Below are positions 7,783 through 15,231 of a stretch of 17,352 nucleotides of DNA, piece after piece. Below the pieces are notes generated by a model, which searched no databases, was not told where the DNA came from, and saw only the letters and a list, made by a program, of their open reading frames with translations. Source of the stretch: SURF-32 sp964648365 (GTDB lineage Bacteria > Planctomycetota > Phycisphaerae > UBA1845). Location: contig CAZYLK010000133.1 of the NCBI GenBank assembly GCA_964648365.1, positions 1 to 17,352 of the forward strand, written 5' to 3'. A program made the position numbers and the translations under genes. Numbering within the stretch: the first letter of the stretch is position 1; each line of letters opens with the position of its first letter.

Positions 7783-9881
7783 GACGGCGCCTGATTCCCG
7801 GCCGGATCGGTCGATGCGCCGCCGGTCGATGCCGGCTTCTCGGGCTCCGCGGCCGGATCGGCCGTCGGACGTGGCGGCGCGGGTGACGGCCCGCGGACCG
7901 GCAGCTTCTTCGCAGGCTCAGGTTGACCTTCCGGCGTTGGGCTGCCTGATTCCCCCGCCGGGCCGCCGGACGCCGGCTCGCTGGAACCACCCGAAGCCTG
8001 GCGACTCGTCACCGGCCTTGGAATGGCGGTCCGCCCTGGCAGCAGACGCTTAGGCTCGGAGGTCGTACCGTCAGCGCCGTCACCGCTGTCCGCCTCGGCC
8101 GGCTCAGCCGGCTGCTCCGCCACACCGTCACCGCCGGGCTTCCTGTCTTGAGCGCTCTCGTCCACCACCGGCGCCGCTTCGGTACCGTCTTCCGGCGTGA
8201 TCAGCGATGCGTCAACGGGCGGTTCACCCGGCGCGACGGACGGCTCTGTCGTTTCGACGGCGGGCGCCTCGGCCCCGGCTGCGCCGGGCGCAGGTTCGGG
8301 TGCGGGCGGCTTGTAGCCGTCCCGCCGCAGATCGACGTAGTAATCCTGCGCGATCGGGTAGCGCCCGGTCGGTGTGCCGGACTGCTTCACGCTGCCCGGT
8401 TCGGCGTCGAACAGCGGCAGCTTCGCGCCTTCGCGGCGATAGCTGCCGAGCAGTTCCACGATGTGCGGACCGACCTGCCCGTCCTTCGCCCGCGTCTTGA
8501 TGACGATGCGATCGTTCTTATCGTCCGCGTCGAGGCGGTCGAGCACGATCTTCTCCTCACCTTCGGGCAGCGCCATGACCAGGTGCCAGATGTCATCGAG
8601 CCAGACACGATCCTCGTTGCGGTCAAACTCGCGGATCGAACTCACCAGTTTGATGAACTCTTCCTTCTCGCGCTTCCGGTCGGAGAGGTCGTCAATGGCC
8701 TTGGTCAGCTCGGCGACGCGTTCCTGCTTATCCGAAAAGTTGGCCCAGTAGAGCACGCCGAGCGCAATGCCGATGAACGCGGCCCAGCCCACCACGCGGG
8801 GCGCCTTCCGAAGCTGCGCCGTTGTCTGCGAGACCGCCTGCTTGGGATGGAGGAAGTCGAAGTGCTGATTGCGTTCCGTCTCCTCGCCGAGGATCAAACC
8901 GAGCACGGCCGGGAAGCCGATCGCGGCGGCGCCCTCGTCCGGCGTCCAGTGGAAGGTCGACGCCGGGTTGTACAGCTCGACGTTGTAGCCGAACCGCTTC
9001 TGGAGTTCCTCCTGAAGCGCCTCTTCCACGCCCACGTCGCCGGACACGATGGCGTGCGTGATGTTGACGCCGGCCGCGGTCGTCCGAAACGCCTCGACCG
9101 AGCGCATGACTTCGAGGATCAGCCCATCGACGACGCGCTCGGCACTGATGACGGGCGTGTCGCCGCCGGGTCGCAGGTCGCCGGAGTCGGCGTCACGGCC
9201 GGAACCGATGATCCGCAGCGACGCCTCCCCACCGAGGTTTCTGGGCACCATGACCGACGCCGCCCGGCTGAACGAGAGCGTCGTCGGCGTCAGCACGTCG
9301 ACCTCCATCAGCGCCGGGCCAACGTCGATGAACAGCACGGCCGGCGGCATGGTGTCGCCCAGCATCCGGCAGACGGCGAGACGATTCGCGAAAGGACGCA
9401 GGCCGATGCGCTCCAGCCGAAGTCCGGCCGCGGCGCACACGGCGCGCGCATGTTCAACGTATTCCGATCGCACGGCCGCGACCGACACCGGAACCAGCTT
9501 GTCGTCCAGTTCGCCCGAGGGGACCGCGAAGTCCACCGCCGCTTCCGCCACGGCGAAAGGCAGATCCTTGGCGATCTGGAACTGCACCATGTTCGGCAGT
9601 TCATCCGGCACGTTGCCCGGCAGCTTCAACGTCGTGAGGATCGCCTGATCGCGGGCAATGTCCACGATCGCGCGGCGGACGTGGACGTCCTGCTCGGCAA
9701 GCTGCGACCGGATGAACGCGCCCAGTTGGGAGGCGTCCTGCCGATCGACTTCCGCCGGGATCGGCACGCTGAACGCCTTGCGAATCTCGATGCGCTTCTT
9801 CTGCCACACCGCGTAGGCGACGCGCAGGCTGCGCGCGTCCCATTCCAGTGCAACAACGGGTTTACGGCTACCGCTCGCCAC
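7779..9881 (-). CDS. gspL: GspL-like inner-membrane protein (PilM-PilN type fusion)
   Basis: Platform protein that in T2SS links the ATPase to the inner membrane. Of about 700 residues, the N-terminal 350 form a PilM-like actin fold: PVVALEWDARSLRVAYAV (strand and phosphate-1 region), the LPNMVQFQIAKDLPF segment, VLFIDVGPALMEVDVL (phosphate-2 region) and ITHAIVSGDVGVEEAL (adenosine region). The nucleotide motifs are degenerate, as in GspL. A membrane helix (about 363-382), a charged coiled coil (384-420) and a PilN-like ferredoxin domain (about 425-525) follow. The last 175 residues are a Pro/Glu/Ala/Gly-rich disordered tail not found in standard GspL. I chose GTG at 9881 for its GGAG; GTG at 9905 would add eight residues. 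It overlaps gspK by 14 nt. Confidence 0.9.
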   Translation of the reverse strand: MASGSRKPVVALEWDARSLRVAYAVWQKKRIEIRKAFSVPIPAEVDRQDASQLGAFIRSQLAEQDVHVRRAIVDIARDQAILTTLKLPGNVPDELPNMVQFQIAKDLPFAVAEAAVDFAVPSGELDDKLVPVSVAAVRSEYVEHARAVCAAAGLRLERIGLRPFANRLAVCRMLGDTMPPAVLFIDVGPALMEVDVLTPTTLSFSRAASVMVPRNLGGEASLRIIGSGRDADSGDLRPGGDTPVISAERVVDGLILEVMRSVEAFRTTAAGVNITHAIVSGDVGVEEALQEELQKRFGYNVELYNPASTFHWTPDEGAAAIGFPAVLGLILGEETERNQHFDFLHPKQAVSQTTAQLRKAPRVVGWAAFIGIALGVLYWANFSDKQERVAELTKAIDDLSDRKREKEEFIKLVSSIREFDRNEDRVWLDDIWHLVMALPEGEEKIVLDRLDADDKNDRIVIKTRAKDGQVGPHIVELLGSYRREGAKLPLFDAEPGSVKQSGTPTGRYPIAQDYYVDLRRDGYKPPAPEPAPGAAGAEAPAVETTEPSVAPGEPPVDASLITPEDGTEAAPVVDESAQDRKPGGDGVAEQPAEPAEADSGDGADGTTSEPKRLLPGRTAIPRPVTSRQASGGSSEPASGGPAGESGSPTPEGQPEPAKKLPVRGPSPAPPRPTADPAAEPEKPASTGGASTDPAGNQAPS

Positions 9882-11787
9882 GTATCGTCTCCAGATCCTG
9901 CTCACGAATGGGGTAACGCCCGCCCAGGTGGGTCAGGTCGCGATGATACATCGCCTGCACCAGCGGACCGCGCATCTCCAGGATCACCTGCAAGCGCGTC
10001 ACCATGCCCATGAAATCCGCATAGCCCAGCGACTCGACCGTGAACTGCGTACCCCGCGCCGTGATCTGCGGCGCCAGCGCGATGTACTCGTCCAGGTCCA
10101 TGACTTCTTCGATGACCAGCCACGCCGTCGTCGCCTTCGCCTCCGAGTCAAGCCCGCCGCGGATGTTCAGGATCGCCGTCACCTGCTCTTCGCTGACGCC
10201 GGGGAGGCAGCGGAGGACGGGCGCGGGCGCCGTGTTGACGTTGATCACGCCGGGCGTCTCGCCGCGAGGAGGGTTGACCGACAGACGGTCCATCAGGACC
10301 GGCAGATCCTGCACCGTGAACGGGCTGCCGCCTCCGCCGGCCAGATCCTTCAGCAGCTGGGCCGGAGTAGTGATGGCGCGGCCGCTTTGCCCGCCGCCGC
10401 CCCCCCCCGACCCCGCGGTGCCGTCATCCTCGTCGCCGTCGGCGGCGTTCGTACCGTCCGCCCCGGTGGAATCCTGCGCACTGCCGGCCATGCCCGCGTC
10501 GGTCGTGCCGTCGTCGGCCGTGGTGGTTCCGGCATCCGCCCCGCTGGCGGGAGGGTCGCCCCCGCCGGCCGCGGGCGCGCCGCTGCGATCCGGGCGCTGC
10601 TGCGCCAGGCGGTCCGACTTGTCGGTCGGACGCTGCGTCATGGGTCGGCCCTGTTCGTCGGTGGCGGCGCCGCCCGCGTCCCCGCCGCCATTGCCGGCCG
10701 CATTGTCCGTCTGACCCCGGTTGCGGTTGCGCCCGCCGCCGGAATTGCCGCTGCCGCCGCCGTTGTTGTTACCGTTACCGCCGCCGTTGTTCTGCTGCTG
10801 CTGCGCCGCCCGCAGGACGAATGCGACTTTCGCCGAGTCGTCCTCGAACGCCTCCGACAGCTTCTCGCGAAGGCTGCGCTGGTCGGAATCGTAGATGTTG
10901 ATCCGGTCGCGCTCGTCGTTGCTGACGTTGAACTCCCGCGAGTGGACCGTGACGTACGGCAGCAGGCCCAGGTTGAGAAAACCGTCAGTGTTGTCCGGCG
11001 GAAATCGCTCGTCGCCGTCGTCCTCATTGGGCGAGAGCAGGCCGTTGCGATCGTAGTCCTCGCCGTAGAGCACGCGCCCGTCCATCCCCTTGACGCGCAG
11101 CAGTTCTTCGATCGTGTCGAACGGTCCGTTCTTGACCTTGTACGGCCGCACGAGTCCGTCGTAATACAGTCCTTCGGTATCCCCTTCTTCGGTGCGCGGA
11201 TCGGAGTCTTCGTCGCGCCAGTCCAGAATCGCGTCGACCACGTCGCTGGGGTCGAGATCCTCGCGATCGCCGATGGCCTGACGCATCAGCACGAGCAACT
11301 GATCGCGGGTCGCGGTATTGATGTTGAGCTTGGCGCCCTCGTCCGTCACGCCGATGCGGATCGCTTCTTCGTCATCGGTGAAGTCGTCGCCCACGAGGCT
11401 GCACCGGTAGACCAGCCGCTCGTTCGGGTCGTCCTCGTACTCTTCGTTGGTGTCCCAGATGGTCTCGTCGCCACCGGGCTTCCACACAATAATGCGATGA
11501 AACTCCTCGATGTTGTCGTACCACCGATTGATGTTCATCCGGTCGTCGCGAAGGACGAGCTTGATTTTCTCGACGCAGGATTCCGCCGCCAGCCGCGTCT
11601 GCACGCGGTTGATGGTCACCTGGGTGGCGTTCAGCCGCGCGTTGACGTGAAACGCAAAGCTCGCCGCCAGAAGCCCGATCAACACGAGCATCAGCAGCAC
11701 CACCGGCAGCATGATCCCCCGCCGCGGTGTTGTCTGTGCGGCCCTCACGGACCGATCTGCATGCTCGTTTCTACCGGCAGCACTCAT
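9868..11787 (-). CDS. gspK: Pseudopilus tip protein GspK-like, with EF-hand-like loop and long linker
   Basis: GspK caps the pseudopilus and forms the I-J-K tip. The 639-residue product (family usually about 300-330) has a 24-residue leader, cleavage expected at RRG|IMLPVVLLM, and no Glu at +5, as is usual for GspK. The helix (about 25-45) is followed by two T2SSK SAM/HhH-like halves: KLNINTATRDQLLVLM (about 153-168) and GVINVNTAPAPVLRCLPG (about 513-530), the second a strong family signature. Between them lie an EF-hand-like loop DYDRNGLLSPNE (244-255) and a disordered Gly/Asn/Asp/Ala-rich stretch (about 335-472). ATG at 11787 has no nearby ribosome site. The end overlaps the start of the gspL-like gene. 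Identification is strong. Confidence 0.92.
   Translation of the reverse strand: MSAAGRNEHADRSVRAAQTTPRRGIMLPVVLLMLVLIGLLAASFAFHVNARLNATQVTINRVQTRLAAESCVEKIKLVLRDDRMNINRWYDNIEEFHRIIVWKPGGDETIWDTNEEYEDDPNERLVYRCSLVGDDFTDDEEAIRIGVTDEGAKLNINTATRDQLLVLMRQAIGDREDLDPSDVVDAILDWRDEDSDPRTEEGDTEGLYYDGLVRPYKVKNGPFDTIEELLRVKGMDGRVLYGEDYDRNGLLSPNEDDGDERFPPDNTDGFLNLGLLPYVTVHSREFNVSNDERDRINIYDSDQRSLREKLSEAFEDDSAKVAFVLRAAQQQQNNGGGNGNNNGGGSGNSGGGRNRNRGQTDNAAGNGGGDAGGAATDEQGRPMTQRPTDKSDRLAQQRPDRSGAPAAGGGDPPASGADAGTTTADDGTTDAGMAGSAQDSTGADGTNAADGDEDDGTAGSGGGGGGQSGRAITTPAQLLKDLAGGGGSPFTVQDLPVLMDRLSVNPPRGETPGVINVNTAPAPVLRCLPGVSEEQVTAILNIRGGLDSEAKATTAWLVIEEVMDLDEYIALAPQITARGTQFTVESLGYADFMGMVTRLQVILEMRGPLVQAMYHRDLTHLGGRYPIREQDLETIRGER
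9889..9892 (-). promoter_or_regulatory. Ribosome binding site deciding the gspL start
   Basis: GGAG on the minus strand inside the end of gspK, 7 nt before the GTG at 9881. The alternative GTG at 9905 has no such site upstream. Confidence 0.55.
11023..11058 (-). other. EF-hand-like calcium loop coding segment in gspK
   Basis: The 12 codons give DYDRNGLLSPNE. Asp at 1 and 3, Asn at 5, Gly at 6, Leu at 8, Ser at 9 and Glu at 12 all fit the canonical EF-hand loop. The next residues are acidic (DDGDE). Calcium binding is inferred from the match only; flanking helices are not obvious, so it may be a dockerin- or thrombospondin-like single loop. Confidence 0.6.
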
Positions 11788-11818
11788 GGATAAACTCGCA
11801 ACCCGGTCGCGCCCTCTT

Positions 11819-11851
11819 CATTCGCCATTCGACATTCGACATTCGACATTC
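11819..11851. repeat. Short tandem repeat, 7-bp unit CATTCGA
   Basis: In the 66-nt gap between gspJ and gspK, one CATTCGC, three perfect CATTCGA units and a final CATTC form 33 bp of tandem repeat, ending 2 nt from the gspJ stop codon. On the minus strand the unit reads TCGAATG. It is noncoding and much more AT-rich than its surroundings. Copy number could vary by replication slippage. I see no function for it; it may be one copy of a dispersed genomic repeat. Confidence 0.85.
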
Positions 11852-11853
11852 CG

Positions 11854-12873
11854 CTAGAATCCCTCCGCCTCCGCCGCCGCCTGTTCGGCCAGATCCTGTG
11901 CCGTGCGCCCGATGCGGGAGCCGAAGAAGATGTCCGACTGCAACACGCGCACGAACGTCGTGTACTCGTCGTCGGGCAGCGGTTCCAGGCTTTCCGGATC
12001 GGTGATGAAGAAGTCCTCTTCGGAGTCCTCCAGTTCCTCGATGGCGGGCTTTCCCGTGAAGCCGACCGTGATCCGAACGATCTGCGGCAGCGAGTTGGCG
12101 CCCTCCAGTTCCCAGGTGGGCCACCAGCGGTTGCCGTCGAAGTAGTGGAAGCGGAGGAACTTGATCTCCGGCGCGTACAGCTCCTCTTTGATGGTCGACA
12201 GTTCGTCGAGTTCCAACTCTTCCAGTTCCAGCAGTTCATCGTCGGCGAAGATGTCTTCACCCTCGAACGGATCCTCGCCTTCGGCGCCCTCCTCGCCCTC
12301 GGCGCCTTCCTCCTCCGGCGTATCGTTCAGGCCCGCGTTGAGCGTCCGCGTTTCCTTGCGCACCAGGCCCAGCGCGATGGCGTGGCCCTCTTCATCCTCG
12401 ATCTCGTCGTGCCGCGCGATGTAGTAACGCACTTCCATCAGGTCGAACTCATCCTCGATGAGGTCGTCGCGAAGCGATCGCTCCTCGCTGAGCACCTTTC
12501 GGGGGATGCGCGTGGTGTACACGGTGATCCACTCTTCGCCGCCGACCAGCCCGGTGCCGTACCCCGCCGTGTTTGAACTGGCGTAGCGGATTTCGCGCGA
12601 CATCTGCTCCAGCAGCGTGCGCGCCACCTGCAAGCGCTGCGTCCTCTCCAATGTTTCCGTACGGCCTTCGAGCGTATTCGTGTAGAACCAGAACGTCATG
12701 GCCGAAAGCGTCACCATCAGCCCGATGGCCAGCATCACTTCCAGCAGCGTAACGCCGCCGCGGCGAGGACCGATCGAACGCCCCACGCACGACCGCCGCG
12801 ACGCGACTAACGCGGCGCCGCGTCCGGACGCCCGAGCGGGACATGGCGGCAAGTTGTGTACGACCCTGTTCAT
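11854..12873 (-). CDS. gspJ: Minor pseudopilin GspJ-like with acidic insert
   Basis: Minor pseudopilin of the tip complex. The 339-residue product has an unusually long 40-residue leader, the motif RRGGVTLLEVMLAIGLM (cleavage after G40, Glu45 at +5, Val at +1), a hydrophobic helix to about residue 63, and the following LLEQMSREIRYA segment usual in GspJ. The GspJ-like C-terminal core is seen in APEIKFLRFHYFDGNRWW and LPQIVRITVGF (about 234-272). Between the halves (about 186-228) is an insert made almost only of Glu, Asp, Gly and Leu. GspJ is normally about 200 residues. ATG at 12873 lies 6 nt after the gspI stop with only a weak ribosome site, so coupled translation is likely. Assignment is good. 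Confidence 0.88.
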   Translation of the reverse strand: MNRVVHNLPPCPARASGRGAALVASRRSCVGRSIGPRRGGVTLLEVMLAIGLMVTLSAMTFWFYTNTLEGRTETLERTQRLQVARTLLEQMSREIRYASSNTAGYGTGLVGGEEWITVYTTRIPRKVLSEERSLRDDLIEDEFDLMEVRYYIARHDEIEDEEGHAIALGLVRKETRTLNAGLNDTPEEEGAEGEEGAEGEDPFEGEDIFADDELLELEELELDELSTIKEELYAPEIKFLRFHYFDGNRWWPTWELEGANSLPQIVRITVGFTGKPAIEELEDSEEDFFITDPESLEPLPDDEYTTFVRVLQSDIFFGSRIGRTAQDLAEQAAAEAEGF

Positions 12874-12879
12874 GCGCGG

Positions 12880-13683
12880 TTACTCATCGTCCTCGTCGTC
12901 TTCGTCGAACCCGTCGTCGCCCTCGTCGCCGTTTTCATCGTCCCCGTTGCCGCCGCCCTCACCGAGGAATTGCTCGATGGCGTCGCGCAGTTCGGGCGGC
13001 AGACCCTGCAAGTCGTTCGCGGTCAGGCCGAACGTTTCCATCATGACCGGCACGAAACTGAGCAGTTCCTCAAACTCCAGCCGGGCGAGGATGCGCGGAT
13101 CCCAGTCGGCCGGGTCGATGCTCACGCCGACGTCCCCGGCCGCGTTGACGAACTCCTCCACCTTCTCCTCGTCCATGCCGAAGTCGATCGTCAGATCCAG
13201 CGGGCGCTCGACCATGCGGAACGTGTGCAGCGTCTGAATGACCTCGGCCGTGTCGTAGTCGAACTCGTCGCGGTCGTAGTCGCGCACCTGGTGAAGGATT
13301 TCCAGCGTAATGTGGTTGAGATCCTCATTGAAGGTCGGCTCGATCGTGATGCGGAAGCCATAGTGCGGAAAGAGGCGGCCGAACTCCTCTTCCATAATCT
13401 CGTCCGCCGAGTCGAACTCCAGCAGCCCCGTGTCGAGTTCCGCCAGCTTCGATTCCGCCAGCATCAGCGCCCGCTCCCGCCGCTCCATCTGCTTGGCGCC
13501 GAAGTAGGACTTCTGCACCTGCGTCCCGATCACCGCCAGGCCAATGACCAGCAGCCCGGTCGCGATCACCGTCTCCAGCAGGACGTATCCGTGCAGGCGC
13601 CGTCGAACTCCTGCGCGGCGTAACGGCGCTGACGTCTGCGCGGCGGGGACACGATGCGTGGATGGCCGGAGGGGTGCCGTCAT
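12880..13683 (-). CDS. gspI: Minor pseudopilin GspI-like, enlarged with acidic tail
   Basis: Minor pseudopilin expected at the pseudopilus tip with GspJ and GspK. The 267-residue product has a long Arg-rich leader (32 residues), the motif GYVLLETVIATGLLVIGLAV with Glu at +5, and the AESKLAEL segment (about 76-83) typical of GspI. Position +1 is Tyr instead of Phe. GspI is normally about 120-130 residues; here the core (33-160) is followed by an extra predicted helical stretch (about 167-240) and an extremely acidic tail (241-267, nearly all Asp, Glu and Gly). It overlaps gspH by 4 nt, and gspJ begins 6 nt after its TAA. Assignment by motif and gene order is good; the role of the extension is unknown. 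Confidence 0.87.
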   Translation of the reverse strand: MTAPLRPSTHRVPAAQTSAPLRRAGVRRRLHGYVLLETVIATGLLVIGLAVIGTQVQKSYFGAKQMERRERALMLAESKLAELDTGLLEFDSADEIMEEEFGRLFPHYGFRITIEPTFNEDLNHITLEILHQVRDYDRDEFDYDTAEVIQTLHTFRMVERPLDLTIDFGMDEEKVEEFVNAAGDVGVSIDPADWDPRILARLEFEELLSFVPVMMETFGLTANDLQGLPPELRDAIEQFLGEGGGNGDDENGDEGDDGFDEDDEDDE

Positions 13684-14459
13684 GGCTGGATCGATCCTTC
13701 CGACAGTTCGAGCACGTCGTCTTCGGTCAGGGCGTCACGATCGAAGAAGTCCCGACGAAGCACCGGCGGCCAGCCGTTCTCCTCGAACAGGTCCAGTTCT
13801 TCCTCGTAGAGCGGCCGCTGGAGCCAGATCATGCCGGTAGGCCCTTCGACGATGACCTCGATGCGCACCACCGTGTCATCCAGGTCGTCGACGGTCAGGT
13901 CGCGATCGGCCTGGGTCAGCGCGAACGTCGCCCAGTCGCTGGTGCCGTCCGGCTCGACGTAGAGCGGCGGGTAGTCCGGATCGAAGTCGTCGAAGGCGGC
14001 GTCCATTTTGTCCGCCACCGACATTGAATCATCCGGGTTGCGCAGCGTTTCCATCGTCGGCCGGCCCAGCCGGACCTGGATGCACCAGACGCCATCGAGC
14101 AGCGTGTCGCCGTGGGTCCAGGGAGCGATGACCGGGTTCCACTCGTCCGGCGCCTCCAGCGGATCGTCCTCGCGCTCGATGATCGGCTGGCGATCGCCGC
14201 CCATCGGATCGAGCTCGTTGTCCTTCGGGAAGCGGATGCGGTAGCGCTTGCCGTCGAACTGGGCGTTGTAACGCACCAGTTCCAGCAACGATCGCATCTG
14301 CAGAGACGACGTGTACAGCCGGCGGCTCTCAATCTCGCCGATCAGGTTCGGCGCGGCCAGGGCGGCAATCACGGCCAGGATGCCGACGACCAGCAGCACT
14401 TCCAGCAGCGTGAAGCCGCCGGGCCGCGGACGGGATGAGCTGTTTCGTCGTTGGTGCAT
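13680..14459 (-). CDS. gspH: Minor pseudopilin GspH-like
   Basis: Minor pseudopilin, expected in the pseudopilus below the I-J-K tip. The 259-residue product has a 15-residue basic leader ending in Gly, the canonical motif GFTLLEVLLVVGILAVIAALAAPNL (split here as G15, F16, E20), a hydrophobic helix, and a helix continuing with LQMRSLLELVRYNAQFDGKRYRIRF-type sequence (about 53-77) that resembles the GspH/FimT family. It is longer than typical GspH (about 170 residues), with acidic loops around residues 95-110 and 145-185 and a C-terminal extension. ATG at 14459 has no clear Shine-Dalgarno sequence. Its TGA overlaps the ATG of the next gene by 4 nt (ATGA), so the two are probably translationally coupled. 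Assignment to H rather than a generic minor pseudopilin rests mainly on order and the N-terminal match. Confidence 0.85.
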   Translation of the reverse strand: MHQRRNSSSRPRPGGFTLLEVLLVVGILAVIAALAAPNLIGEIESRRLYTSSLQMRSLLELVRYNAQFDGKRYRIRFPKDNELDPMGGDRQPIIEREDDPLEAPDEWNPVIAPWTHGDTLLDGVWCIQVRLGRPTMETLRNPDDSMSVADKMDAAFDDFDPDYPPLYVEPDGTSDWATFALTQADRDLTVDDLDDTVVRIEVIVEGPTGMIWLQRPLYEEELDLFEENGWPPVLRRDFFDRDALTEDDVLELSEGSIQP

Positions 14460-14556
14460 CGCACGTTACTCAGACGCCGCAGCGTCCGGCCTGGCCCCGC
14501 GTGATAAGGGGCACGGACCGGACGCGCGGCACGGTTCAGGCGGTCGTTCGCTCATG

Positions 14557-14643
14557 CCGGAGTCCACCGGCCGGAGTCCACCGGTTGAAAACCGGTGCCA
14601 CAGTCACAGCCCCGGCTTCCGAGCCCCGGCTTTCAAGCCGGGG
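14557..14643. repeat. REP-like hairpin cluster between gspG and gspH
   Basis: The 211-nt gspG-gspH gap holds a compact set of repeats. A 14-bp unit (CCGGAGTCCACCGG) occurs twice in tandem at 14557-14584. A perfect 8-bp stem with a 3-nt loop follows at 14579-14597 (CACCGGTT/AACCGGTG), and a perfect 9-bp stem with a 2-nt loop at 14624-14643 (CCCCGGCTT/AAGCCGGGG). An 11-bp AGCCCCGGCTT is repeated at 14608-14618 and 14622-14632. No T-run follows on the minus strand, so these are not simple intrinsic terminators. They resemble REP elements and would sit in the transcript just after the major pseudopilin. Confidence 0.75.
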
Positions 14644-14670
14644 GCGACCGGTAAACACCCGCCCATCGAC

Positions 14671-15135
14671 CTACTTGTCCTTCCAGTTCTTGATGTCGTC
14701 CGACCCATCCTTGCCGCCGTCGTCTTTCATGTCCTTGCCGCGGCTCCAGAGGTCGTAGCCGGACTCGTTGACTTCGCCGGGAGACTTGTACTCGTATTCC
14801 TGATCCCACGGGTCACGAAGTTCCTCGGGCGCACCTTCAATGTACGGCCCCTTCCACTTTTCCTCGTCATCCAGGCCGCTGGGCGCCTTGAACAGCGCAG
14901 CCAGACCCTCCGACGTGTCGGGATAACGCCCGATGTCGAACCGGAAGCCATCCAGGGCTTTCGCGATCGGCCCATTGCGACCCACCGCCGCCTCGGCGAT
15001 TCGTATCCTCGCCTTGTCCGCCGTGCCCATCAGCGCCGGCACGGCAAACGCCGCCAGCAGCGCCAGAATTCCTGCGACCAGGAGCACTTCCAGCAGGGTA
15101 AAGGCTTTCCGCCGTTCACGTCTGATTCGTCTCAT
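14671..15135 (-). CDS. gspG: Major pseudopilin GspG
   Basis: Major subunit of the periplasmic pseudopilus that pushes substrate through the secretin. The 154-residue product is of normal family length. It has a short basic leader (MRRIRRERRKA), the prepilin motif FTLLEVLLV with Glu at +5, a hydrophobic helix (about 12-35), the GspG signature DIGRYPDTSEGLAALFKAP (about 67-85) and the C-terminal calcium-site region (DPWDQEYEY, SPGE, then GGKDGSDDIKNW). The residue before the cleavage site is Ala rather than the usual Gly; Ala is tolerated by some prepilin peptidases. The ATG at 15135 is preceded by AGGAG. gspF lies 96 nt upstream and a hairpin-rich spacer follows. Identification is very secure. 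Confidence 0.96.
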   Translation of the reverse strand: MRRIRRERRKAFTLLEVLLVAGILALLAAFAVPALMGTADKARIRIAEAAVGRNGPIAKALDGFRFDIGRYPDTSEGLAALFKAPSGLDDEEKWKGPYIEGAPEELRDPWDQEYEYKSPGEVNESGYDLWSRGKDMKDDGGKDGSDDIKNWKDK

Positions 15136-15143
15136 CGCTATCG

Positions 15144-15148
15144 CTCCT
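15144..15148 (-). promoter_or_regulatory. Ribosome binding site of gspG
   Basis: AGGAG on the minus strand, 8 nt before the ATG at 15135. It is among the strongest Shine-Dalgarno matches in the window, consistent with the major pseudopilin being the most abundant product. It rules out the longer in-frame start at 15210. Confidence 0.7.
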
Positions 15149-15231
15149 AATGTTCTGACCGTCCGGCCATCTCGGCCGACCCGGCGAGCCACTTTGAATA
15201 AGTTGTACACACCGCCGATACGCCCGACGGT

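Noticed and set aside
8148..11793. Two plus-strand open frames of about 620 codons each (8148-10013 and 9928-11793)
   Set aside because: They mirror gspL and gspK and have the His/Arg/Val-rich composition of antisense frames. They show no recognisable motifs.
11819..11851. Tandem repeat as a CRISPR array
   Set aside because: The unit is 7 bp with no spacers, and no cas genes are present.
13240..13290. Second EF-hand-like loop in GspI (DYDRDEFDYDTAE)
   Set aside because: It lacks Gly at position 6 and has Asp at position 8 where a hydrophobic residue is needed. It is better read as a generally acidic stretch.
14579..14643. Hairpins after gspG as an intrinsic terminator
   Set aside because: No T-run follows either stem on the minus strand and the downstream genes continue the same operon-like set.
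14671..15210. Longer gspG starting at 15210
   Set aside because: It would add 25 residues before the prepilin leader. The ATG at 15135 has AGGAG at 8 nt and gives a normal short leader.
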